35,265 nt of DNA. Source: MAG-120531 sp963934855 (GTDB taxonomy: Bacteria; Bacteroidota; Bacteroidia; Flavobacteriales; Flavobacteriaceae). A model generated the notes under the pieces. It did no database searches, was not told where the DNA came from, and was given only the letters and a program-made list of their open reading frames with translations. A program made the position numbers and the translations under genes. The DNA lies in NCBI GenBank assembly GCA_963934855.1, contig CAWWAC010000018.1, positions 1 through 35,265 on the forward strand, written 5' to 3'. The stretch's first letter is position 1, and every line of letters starts with the position of its first letter. This document shows, in pieces, positions 8,213-15,824 of the stretch.

Positions 8213-10426
8213 CTATGACTTTAATTCAAAACGGCCCAGGTTCATTACTTTATGCCATGCTGCAATAAAGTCTGATAGGAACTTATCTTGGCTATCTGCA
8301 GTGGCGTATACCTCTGAGATTGCGCGTAGTTCTGAATTAGAACCAAAGATGAGGTCTACCCTACTGGCGCTCCATTTTAAGGCATTGGTTTTGCGGTCGC
8401 GGCCCATAAATAAATCTTGGTCTTCAGACACGGCTTCCCATTTGGTGTCTAGGTCTAATAGATTTATAAAGTAATCATTTGTAAGTACCCCATTGTTTTT
8501 GGTAAATACTCCATGGGCAGTGCCCTCAAAGTTGCTGTCTAGCATTCTCATACCACCCACTAAAACTGTCATTTCTGGGGGTGTAAGGGTCAGCAATTGA
8601 GCCTTGTCTAGTAACAATTCTTCATCAGAAACCGTAAATCTGGTCTTTGTGTAGTTTCTAAAGCCATCGGCCTGTGGCTCAAGAACAGCAAAAGAGGTAA
8701 TGTCTGTCTGCTCTTGTGTGGCGTCATTTCTACCAGCAGTAAAAGGCACTTCTACTAATTTACCTGCTGCGTTGGCTGCTATTTCAATTCCTACGCTTCC
8801 CCCTAATACAATGAGGTCTGCTAGGCTTAGTTTTTTGTTGTCTTTTTGTACTTTATTAAAGCCTTCTTGAATGCCTTCATACACTTTAAGAACCTTAGCT
8901 AGCTGGCTTGGGTTGTTTACTTTCCAATCCTTTTGCGGAGCTAAGCGAATTCTGGCTCCGTTGGCACCACCACGCATATCTGAACCTCTAAAAGTGCTGG
9001 CAGAAGCCCATGCAGTGCTTACCATTTCTGAGACTGAAAGGCCTGATTGTTTTAAATGTCCTTTTAAAGTAGTTACATCTGCTAGGTCAATCACTTTAAA
9101 GTTTACTGCAGGCACTGGGTCTTGCCATATAAGGGTTTCACTGGGAACTTCTGGTCCTAGGTAGCGTTCTTTTGGTCCCATATCTCTATGGGTTAATTTA
9201 TACCAGGCCCTTGCAAAAGCATCTGCAAGCTCTTTGGGGTTTTCATAAAAATGCTTAGATATTTTTTTATAAATAGGGTCTGCTATAAGTGCTATGTCTG
9301 AGGTAAGCATAATAGGAGTATGGCTCTTAGACGGGTCATGTGGGTCTGGAACAGTCCCTACACCTTCATTATTTTTAGGCTTCCATTGGTGGGCACCTCC
9401 AGGACTTTTAGTGAGCTCCCATTCGTAGCCAAATAGGTTTTCAAAGTAATTGTTACTCCACTGAGTAGGAGTGGTAGTCCAAGCGCCTTCTAGGCCAGAG
9501 GTTATGGTGTCTCCGGCATTTCCAGTACCAAAGCTATTTTTCCAGCCCATACTCATTTCCTCTATGGGAGCACCAGCTGGCTCTGGGCCTAGATGCTTAT
9601 CTGAGCTTGCACCGTGTGTTTTACCAAAGGTATGTCCCCCTGCAATGAGGGCTACGGTTTCTTCATCATTCATGGCCATTCTTCCAAAGGTTTCTCTAAT
9701 GTCTCTGGCTGAACCCAGTGCATCTGGATGTCCATCTGGACCTTCTGGGTTTACGTAAATAAGTCCCATTTGAACGGCAGCCAAAGGGTTTTCTAGTACT
9801 CTATCTCCAGAGTATCTTTGGTTGTCTAACCATTTTTTTTCAGGCCCCCAATAAATGTCTTGTTCTGGTTCCCATATGTCTGCCCTACCGCCACCAAAAC
9901 CAAAGGTTTTAAAGCCCATAGATTCTAAGGCGCAGTTTCCAGTTAAGATCATGAGGTCTGCCCAAGAAATTTTTTGACCATACTTTCTTTTAATAGGCCA
10001 CAGTAATAAGCGAGCCTTGTCTAAGTTTGTGTTATCTGGCCAACTGTTTAATGGAGCAAAACGCTGTGCGCCCGTTCCACTACCTCCACGTCCATCTGCA
10101 ATTCTGTAAGTGCCCGCACTGTGCCATGCCATTCTAATAAAAAAGGGTCCATAATGTCCGTAATCTGCTGGCCACCAATCTTTAGAGTCAGTCATTAGAG
10201 AATATAGGTCTTGTTTAAGTGCCTTGTAATCTACACTTGAAAAAGCCTTTGCATAGTCAAAGTCGCTATCCATAGGGCTAGACGCTTTGCTGTGTTGTCT
10301 TAAAATATTTATATTTAATTGGTTGGGCCACCAGTCTTTATTGTTGTTCCCTTGACCTGCGGCTCCCTTTATTTCTCCTGAAGAGAATGGGCATTTTCCT
10401 TCACCGTTTTGTGCCATATGTTCCAT
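8213..10426 (-). CDS. katG: Catalase-peroxidase KatG
   Basis: A 737-residue two-domain haem enzyme that breaks down hydrogen peroxide and has peroxidase activity. The distal-pocket triad is present in RMAWHSAGTYR (R98, W101, H102). The Met-Tyr-Trp crosslink residues specific to KatG are all there: W101, Y224 (LIYVNPEG) and M250 (GRMAMND). The proximal haem ligand is H265 in GGHTFGKTHG. The N terminus (GEGKCPF) is typical. Two start codons are possible, at 10426 and three codons later (MAQNGEG). A strong Bacteroidota-type promoter lies just upstream, so the gene is probably transcribed alone. No OxyR or PerR site was identified. Confidence 0.98.
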   Translation of the reverse strand: MEHMAQNGEGKCPFSSGEIKGAAGQGNNNKDWWPNQLNINILRQHSKASSPMDSDFDYAKAFSSVDYKALKQDLYSLMTDSKDWWPADYGHYGPFFIRMAWHSAGTYRIADGRGGSGTGAQRFAPLNSWPDNTNLDKARLLLWPIKRKYGQKISWADLMILTGNCALESMGFKTFGFGGGRADIWEPEQDIYWGPEKKWLDNQRYSGDRVLENPLAAVQMGLIYVNPEGPDGHPDALGSARDIRETFGRMAMNDEETVALIAGGHTFGKTHGASSDKHLGPEPAGAPIEEMSMGWKNSFGTGNAGDTITSGLEGAWTTTPTQWSNNYFENLFGYEWELTKSPGGAHQWKPKNNEGVGTVPDPHDPSKSHTPIMLTSDIALIADPIYKKISKHFYENPKELADAFARAWYKLTHRDMGPKERYLGPEVPSETLIWQDPVPAVNFKVIDLADVTTLKGHLKQSGLSVSEMVSTAWASASTFRGSDMRGGANGARIRLAPQKDWKVNNPSQLAKVLKVYEGIQEGFNKVQKDNKKLSLADLIVLGGSVGIEIAANAAGKLVEVPFTAGRNDATQEQTDITSFAVLEPQADGFRNYTKTRFTVSDEELLLDKAQLLTLTPPEMTVLVGGMRMLDSNFEGTAHGVFTKNNGVLTNDYFINLLDLDTKWEAVSEDQDLFMGRDRKTNALKWSASRVDLIFGSNSELRAISEVYATADSQDKFLSDFIAAWHKVMNLGRFELKS

Positions 10427-10451
10427 AATTGCGACTTTTATTTAATAAAAA

Positions 10452-10480
10452 CAAATTTACATAACAAAATCACATGACAA
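10452..10480 (-). promoter_or_regulatory. katG promoter, Bacteroidota type
   Basis: Read on the minus strand, TTG (10480-10478), an 18-base spacer, then TAAATTTG (10459-10452). This matches the Bacteroidota consensus TTG-N17..19-TAnnTTTG perfectly at the -7 element. The start codon of katG is about 26 bases downstream. Confidence 0.65.
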
Positions 10481-10530
10481 TATAAAAAGCCATCAATCTT
10501 TCTTATACTAAGATTAGCTGTCATTATTTA

Positions 10531-10959
10531 TTAGACCCTGTAATGGTCTGGCTTCCAATTTTTAATAGCCATTTTAATTTCCTTATTACTCATTTTTTCT
10601 TTAATCGCTCTTTGTATGAGCGCTAGAAACTCATTGTCTGGAGCAAAGCGCAGGGCAATGATCTGAGACATTTTAAGTTCGCTAGGCAATAACTTACCGG
10701 TGAGCACATAATGTCTGAGGCTTTCCTCTGCTCTAATAGCCCTGTCTTGTGCTTTTAATGGGAAAGATCTGGTGAACCACATAACAGTCACTAAAATAAC
10801 CCAAAGGAGTATAAAGAGCGTGGCTGGATAGACGTGGCTAGCGTCAGAAACAAAAAGATAGCGAATGGCACCTACTAAGAATAGGAGTAAGGATATAAAT
10901 AAAAATCCGTGAAATCCTTTTACTAATTTTGAGTGATTTTTAAAATTCTGAGCTTCCAT
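10531..10959 (-). CDS. DUF6526 family membrane protein
   Basis: A 142-residue protein with two predicted transmembrane helices (about residues 18-37 and 43-61), then a charged cytoplasmic tail. The tail contains PLKAQDRAIRAEESLRHYVL and IIALRFAPDNEFLAL and ends KMAIKNWKPDHYRV, the conserved pattern of the DUF6526 family as I recall it. Function unknown. It sits upstream of katG on the same strand with about 100 bases between them, but katG has its own promoter, so co-regulation is uncertain. Confidence 0.8.
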   Translation of the reverse strand: MEAQNFKNHSKLVKGFHGFLFISLLLFLVGAIRYLFVSDASHVYPATLFILLWVILVTVMWFTRSFPLKAQDRAIRAEESLRHYVLTGKLLPSELKMSQIIALRFAPDNEFLALIQRAIKEKMSNKEIKMAIKNWKPDHYRV

Positions 10960-11122
10960 ATAGCGTTGTTTTTTTCAAATATAAGATTAATTAATAATTT
11001 TCATAGGTAATTAAAGAGTTGGAGTCACTGCTTTTTGAACTCCCTTATAAAAAACCCTTATAGCTACTATTTACAAATGGATTTGACATTCTGCTTTTTC
11101 TGCCTTATTTTTAATAAAAAAA

Positions 11123-11301
11123 ATGAAAACATTTATTTTTCCATATTTATATTGCTGTTTATGAGCTGCGGTACCGTTAAGAACAGGAGTAAGCTGTCTG
11201 ATAGTAGATTTAGCGTTTCACAGAAAGCACCCTTAAAAAAACCTTTACCCCCCCATACGGCTTCAAATAAATACAGTAGCAAAAGGCAGGTAAAAAACTA
11301 A
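11123..11301 (+). pseudogene. Small lipoprotein gene with an apparent -1 frameshift in the signal peptide
   Basis: From the ATG at 11123 the frame reads MKTFIFPYLYCCL and stops. If one T is added to the T-run at 11136-11140, the frame becomes MKTFIFSIFILLFMSCGTVK, a textbook lipoprotein signal peptide with lipobox FMSC, and runs open to the stop at 11301 (about 60 residues, lysine- and serine-rich). The uninterrupted frame instead begins at TTG 11035 or ATG 11077 and would place a long odd leader (MDLTFCFFCLIFNKKNEN) before the lipobox. So either the longer start is real, the T-run is a sequencing error, or the gene is frameshifted or phase-variable. The mature peptide matches no family I know. 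A terminator follows immediately. Confidence 0.5.
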
Positions 11302-11305
11302 ATAA

Positions 11306-11342
11306 AAAACCCTGACTAGTTTTTTGAGGCTAGCAGGGTTTT
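11306..11342. terminator. Intrinsic terminator hairpin, bidirectional
   Basis: AAAACCCTGACTAG (11306-11319) pairs with CTAGCAGGGTTTT (11330-11342) with one bulged base and a T-rich loop; runs of A and T on either side give a U-tail in both directions. It lies between the small lipoprotein gene and the convergent S9 peptidase gene and can serve both. Confidence 0.8.
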
Positions 11343-11368
11343 AATTTTTGTATTGAAATGCGCCACTT

Positions 11369-13879
11369 TTATTTATTTTGTGGAAGGTCTTTACTAATTT
11401 CTTTAATATCTACAGCTGTGGCTGGCGCCCCTAAAAGGTGCCTGCTAAAGTGATCAGCCCTAAGCCAAAAAGAATATTCTGTCATATCTCCAAAACCGTG
11501 CCTTTGGCCGGGGAGTAACTTAAAATCAAAACGTTTGTTGGCTTTAATGAGCGCGTTGGCCATGCGAATAGTAGCACCAGGGTGTACATTATTGTCTATA
11601 TCTCCAGTGACTAAAAGGAGCTGTCCTTTAAGATTGGCCGCCAAGGATTGGTTTTTGTCTATATCGTATTGATAGGTCACTTCCCCTTTGTCATTCATTT
11701 CTTCTAGAACGCCGTGATGGGTTTCACTCCACCAAGAATTATACATAGAATTGTCGTGATTTCCTGCAGCAGAAACAGCTACCTTAAAGAAATCTGGATA
11801 TACTAGTATGGCCGCTGTAGACATAAAGCCACCACCAGAATGCCCAAAAATACCTACCCTATCTAAATCTATAAAGGCATGGCGGTCTGCCAATTGCTCT
11901 GCTACATATTTTTTATCTGCCAGTCCGTAGTCTCTCAGGTTTCCGTAACCGTAATTGTGGTACCACTTAGAACGGTCTGGGTGGCCTCCTCTATTCCCCA
12001 TAGTGGCCACTATAAAACCCAATTGGGCCATGCGGTCCATGCGGTCCATTCTTACTGAGAACCCTTTGTTTACGGCTTCTGTTTGTGGGCCAGGGTAGAC
12101 GTATTCTAAAAGCGGATACTGCTTATTTTCATCAAAGTCAAAGGGTTTGTATAGCACGCCATAAATATCTGTTATACCGTCATCTGCCTTTACTTTAAAA
12201 GTTTCTGGAAACTGATAATTCGCCGCAAAAAGGGCAGAGAGATCTGCTGTTTCTAAAGACATGAGTAAAGCTCCGGTTTCACTGCGCAATTCAGATTTTG
12301 GTGTGCTGTCTACCCTAGAGTAGTTGCTTACAAAATAGCGGTGCCCGTCTGAAGGGTTGGTGCTAGCCGTGTAATCTCCAGCGTTCAATATTTTTGGAAC
12401 ACCCCCGCTTAAAGGAACTGCGTATAGGTGTTCATAGTATGGATCTATACCATTTTGCACCCCATGTGCAGAGAAATAAACTATTCCTGTTTTTTCATTT
12501 ACACCCTTAATTGCCTCTGAATGAAAGGAACCTGTGGTAAGTCTGTTAATCAACTTCCCTTGGCTGGTATATCTATAAAAATGAGCCCAGCCGTCACGTT
12601 CAGACCAATGCAATAGCTCCGTTTCATTTTTTATAAGCACAGGGTCTCTATCTTCTATATAGGTATTCATACGCTCTTCTATAAGCACTTTTACAGCGCC
12701 AGTTTCTAGATTGGCCACTCGTATATCCATTTTCTTTCGGTCCCTACTAATGACATTAAAATAGAGGTCTCCCTTCTTGGAAAGGATCAGTCTGGGTTTA
12801 AAATCATCGTCCTCATTAGAGGGTTTTGTTGGCCTGGTATAGACAGATATATTTTGCTGGGCTACCGTGTCTAAAGCTATTTTTATATGAGATTTTGAAG
12901 GAATATCAAAAATTAATAATTCTTTTTTAGCATACTCCTGCTCTCCGGGCATGTGGTATTTATAAGTCTCTAAAGTAGGACGTTTTTTTGCTACAGAATT
13001 AATAACCCAAAGGTCTTTAATCATGCGGCTGTCTGTTTTTTGAAATATAAATTTCTGGGCATTGTCTGTCCAATGTCCATAGATAGAAGTCCGATCTTTC
13101 TTTTTCTTTTCTACTTCTTCATTATCATCTCCGCGGTTTCCACCTCCATAACCAAATTCTTCTTCACCATCTGTGGTCCATTGGTGTTCTACAACAGTAG
13201 AATCCTTTTCATTTTTAACCGCTTTTAAGAAGTTTTCCTTGTCCATCCAATAGAGGTTAAACTCCCTAGAAAACAAAACTACACTAGAATCTGGGGCTAT
13301 ATTGGCCCATTTTTTATAATCTTTTTCCGCTTCTTTTTCATTGCTTAAAAGGGTGAGGCCATTCCCGCCCAAGCGGTATTCTAGATGGTAGACCTTTTTC
13401 TCTTTTTTAGGTTTTTTTAGGTCTTTGGCAGCAAGCTTTTTGGTGCTGTCTTTTACCACACTATCTTTTTTAACTGCTACCATTTCTGTAGTGGTTACTC
13501 TAAAGCGAATAGCAGTTTCATTTTTAACAAATTCAAAATCAAATTTGGGAAGATGCTGGCCGTCATAAGGGTCTTTGGTCATCTCTGTAAGCCATGCCGC
13601 CATTTTATCATTATTAAAAAGGGCGGTCTTGCTGCGCTTGTCAGCGTCTACCATATAATAGTGAGATCCCTGGGTGGTTTTGTATTGGTACCAAAACCTA
13701 TTTCCATTTTTTAACCAATGGGGGTTCACCTCTGTAGAATGCACCATTTTTGCTAATTGGGTGGGGGAGAATTTAGCGGCTAAGGCATAGTTAGGAGCAG
13801 CCGTTTTATTGGGAGCTTCTTGTCCTTGTAGGTTAAATGACAAAACTGCCATGGCAGAGAGCATTAATATGTTTTTCAT
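11369..13879 (-). CDS. Secreted S9 family prolyl peptidase, dipeptidyl peptidase IV-like
   Basis: An 836-residue serine exopeptidase with a signal peptide (1-20, ending LQGQ). A DPP4-type N-terminal beta-propeller spans about residues 60-560, followed by an alpha/beta-hydrolase domain. The catalytic triad is S681 (GHSGGG), D762 (GDIDNNVHPG) and H794 (GQRHGFGD). Such enzymes remove dipeptides from peptide N termini in the periplasm, often after proline. Two lysine-rich, low-complexity insertions (about residues 137-162 and 244-263) interrupt the propeller. The amidase gene lies 40 bases upstream on the same strand, so the two may be co-transcribed. Confidence 0.93.
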   Translation of the reverse strand: MKNILMLSAMAVLSFNLQGQEAPNKTAAPNYALAAKFSPTQLAKMVHSTEVNPHWLKNGNRFWYQYKTTQGSHYYMVDADKRSKTALFNNDKMAAWLTEMTKDPYDGQHLPKFDFEFVKNETAIRFRVTTTEMVAVKKDSVVKDSTKKLAAKDLKKPKKEKKVYHLEYRLGGNGLTLLSNEKEAEKDYKKWANIAPDSSVVLFSREFNLYWMDKENFLKAVKNEKDSTVVEHQWTTDGEEEFGYGGGNRGDDNEEVEKKKKDRTSIYGHWTDNAQKFIFQKTDSRMIKDLWVINSVAKKRPTLETYKYHMPGEQEYAKKELLIFDIPSKSHIKIALDTVAQQNISVYTRPTKPSNEDDDFKPRLILSKKGDLYFNVISRDRKKMDIRVANLETGAVKVLIEERMNTYIEDRDPVLIKNETELLHWSERDGWAHFYRYTSQGKLINRLTTGSFHSEAIKGVNEKTGIVYFSAHGVQNGIDPYYEHLYAVPLSGGVPKILNAGDYTASTNPSDGHRYFVSNYSRVDSTPKSELRSETGALLMSLETADLSALFAANYQFPETFKVKADDGITDIYGVLYKPFDFDENKQYPLLEYVYPGPQTEAVNKGFSVRMDRMDRMAQLGFIVATMGNRGGHPDRSKWYHNYGYGNLRDYGLADKKYVAEQLADRHAFIDLDRVGIFGHSGGGFMSTAAILVYPDFFKVAVSAAGNHDNSMYNSWWSETHHGVLEEMNDKGEVTYQYDIDKNQSLAANLKGQLLLVTGDIDNNVHPGATIRMANALIKANKRFDFKLLPGQRHGFGDMTEYSFWLRADHFSRHLLGAPATAVDIKEISKDLPQNK

Positions 13880-13919
13880 AAGGTTTGTTTTAAAGAAAAT
13901 AGAAATACTTTAAAGGTTT

Positions 13920-15500
13920 TTATTCTACGTCATCCCAAGGCCTAAACCTAGGGACTATTCTAGCCTTGGTGGCTTGTTCAAAGCCGTAAGCCATTTCTAT
14001 TAGTGTGGGTTCACTCCAAGCAGTTCCAAAAAAGGAAATACCCACAGGTAGTCCGTGTACATCTCCCATAGGAACGGTAATGTTGGGGTAGCCCGCCCAA
14101 GCAGCGGGCGATGAGCTAGAGACGTGAAAGTTATCTCCATTTAACCAATCAATACTCCAGGCTGGAGAACCCGTAGGTGCCACAAAACCGTCTAATTGGT
14201 TTGCTGCCATTACCTTATCTATTCCGTTTTCTTGGCTCTCTTTTTTAAGGGCTTCCAAGTGATCTAAGTAGGTTTTACTCTCTAGACCTTCTTTTTCTAA
14301 AGCCATTTCTAAATAGGCTTGGTTGTAGTATTTTAGTTCCACAGTATCTTTTTTGTTAAAAGCAATGAGCGCTTCTATATTTTTAATTTTTGCATCTGGG
14401 CCTAGGCTTGCAAAATAGGCATTGAGTCCAGCTTTGTATTCATGCAGCATGACTTGAAAGGAATGTCCGCCGGTGCTTTTATCGTTAATTTGGTCAATTT
14501 CTATGACAATAGCCCCTTCAGCCTTGAGGGTTGCTATGGCTTTTACCGTGATGGAGTCTGTAGCGGCATGATTTCCAAAGGCAGATTTAAACCACCCTAT
14601 GCGTTTTCCTTTTAAACCATTGGCTTTTAAATAAGGCGTATAATCTGTGAGTGCTTTCCCCTGACTAGCTGCTGTTTTAGCGTCTTTAGGATCTAGTCCA
14701 GTAAGAGCCCCCAGTGCTATGACAGCATCGGTTACGGATCTGGCCATTGGTCCAGCCGTATCCTGAGTATCAGATATAGGAATAATTCCAGCGCGGCTAA
14801 TAAGGCCCACAGTAGGCTTAATCCCTACAATTCCGTTAGAGGTGGCAGGGCAAACAATAGATCCGTTGGTTTCTGTACCTATGGCTAAAAGGGTGAGGTT
14901 GGCAGACACAGAAACACCACTTCCTGCGCTAGAACCACAAGGGCTTCTGGTCAGTACATAGGGGTTTTTGGTTTGACCATTTACGCCAGACCAGCCACTG
15001 CTGGACTTTTGTCCTCTAAAATTGGCCCACTCACTCAGGTTGGCTTTTCCTAAAATAACAGCGCCCGCCGCCCGTAGCTGCTTTGCTACAAAACTGTCTT
15101 CTAGTGGCATAGAACCAGCCAGCGCTCTAGAGCCTGCAGTAGTAGCCATTTTATCATGGGTATCTATATTGTCTTTTAAAAGCACAGGGACTCCGTGAAG
15201 TGGCCCTCTGTTTTCTGGGGCTACTTGGTCTAGAGAATCTGCAATAGCAGCAGCATCTGGGTTTATGACAATCACTGACATGAGGCTGGGCCCGTTGTGA
15301 TCTATGGCATTTATCCTTTCAGAATACGCCTTAATAACATCCGTAATAGTGAAATTTCCAGCGGCATAGCCAGCCTGTAATTCTGGTATGGTGGTTTCTA
15401 AAAAATCAAAGTCATTCAGGCCTTTTGGAGCGTTTTCTTTTGGGTTGTTTTGGCAGGCCAAAAAGGACATAGCCAATAAAGAAAAAATAGTTTTTTTCAT
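13920..15500 (-). CDS. Lipoprotein amidase of the amidase signature family
   Basis: A 526-residue amidase. The N terminus has a lipoprotein signal with lipobox FLAC (C16), so the enzyme is probably membrane-anchored. The Ser-cisSer-Lys triad is visible: K109 in LLKDNID, cis-Ser S190 in CGSSAGSG and nucleophile S214 in ETNGSIVCPA, with the family's exact 24-residue Ser-Ser spacing. This class hydrolyses carboxylic amides. The lack of gatB/gatC neighbours and the lipobox argue against a GatA role in tRNA amidation. It is upstream of the S9 peptidase gene by 40 bases, suggesting joint use of peptide- or amide-type substrates. Confidence 0.92.
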   Translation of the reverse strand: MKKTIFSLLAMSFLACQNNPKENAPKGLNDFDFLETTIPELQAGYAAGNFTITDVIKAYSERINAIDHNGPSLMSVIVINPDAAAIADSLDQVAPENRGPLHGVPVLLKDNIDTHDKMATTAGSRALAGSMPLEDSFVAKQLRAAGAVILGKANLSEWANFRGQKSSSGWSGVNGQTKNPYVLTRSPCGSSAGSGVSVSANLTLLAIGTETNGSIVCPATSNGIVGIKPTVGLISRAGIIPISDTQDTAGPMARSVTDAVIALGALTGLDPKDAKTAASQGKALTDYTPYLKANGLKGKRIGWFKSAFGNHAATDSITVKAIATLKAEGAIVIEIDQINDKSTGGHSFQVMLHEYKAGLNAYFASLGPDAKIKNIEALIAFNKKDTVELKYYNQAYLEMALEKEGLESKTYLDHLEALKKESQENGIDKVMAANQLDGFVAPTGSPAWSIDWLNGDNFHVSSSSPAAWAGYPNITVPMGDVHGLPVGISFFGTAWSEPTLIEMAYGFEQATKARIVPRFRPWDDVE

Positions 15501-15652
15501 GGGGTTAATTTTACTGATCTTAAAGATAATAGATTTTAAATAAGCTAAATACTTTATATTGGAATTTTAGCTCATTTAATTTTTTTTGGTACTATTCAAG
15601 CACCCCACCAAAGGGTAATAGATTATTCTCGTTATTTAGTGTTTAAACTATT

Positions 15653-15805
15653 ATGATCCTACTTTCAGAACAGCTTTATGTGGAGAACCAACGATCTGTA
15701 GGGGTAGATTATAGCGATAGATTTCAGTTGTTTGAAATCACCAATTTGCGATTAGGGATAATTTTGGAGTAGCAGCAGCAAAGGCTAACGAGCAGTAGAA
15801 TTTAA
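15653..15805 (+). pseudogene. Short decayed coding remnant, family unknown
   Basis: The 324-base gap between the amidase and phosphate transporter genes contains a 39-codon frame from the ATG at 15653: it begins MILLSEQLYVENQRSVGVDY and goes on to RFQLFEITNLRLG, with TAG at 15770-15772. Shifting frame near the stop continues as FGVAAAKANEQ, so a frameshift may have cut a longer protein. It looks like real coding sequence, but I do not recognise it and no continuation is visible. Confidence 0.3.
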
Positions 15806-15824
15806 AGGGCTTTAATTTTAACAA

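Noticed and set aside
9471..9758. 95-codon open frame antisense to katG, with a similar one at 8871-9164.
   Set aside because: Both lie inside a clear katG gene, lack leader sequences and show composition forced by the opposite strand.
12026..12050. Tandem 10-base repeat within the S9 peptidase gene (MDRMDRM).
   Set aside because: A single in-frame duplication inside a good coding region; no sign of a functional repeat array.
15802..15815. TTAAAG-gg-CTTTAA palindrome after the 15653 remnant, as a terminator.
   Set aside because: The two-base loop is too small for a hairpin and the stem has almost no GC pairs.
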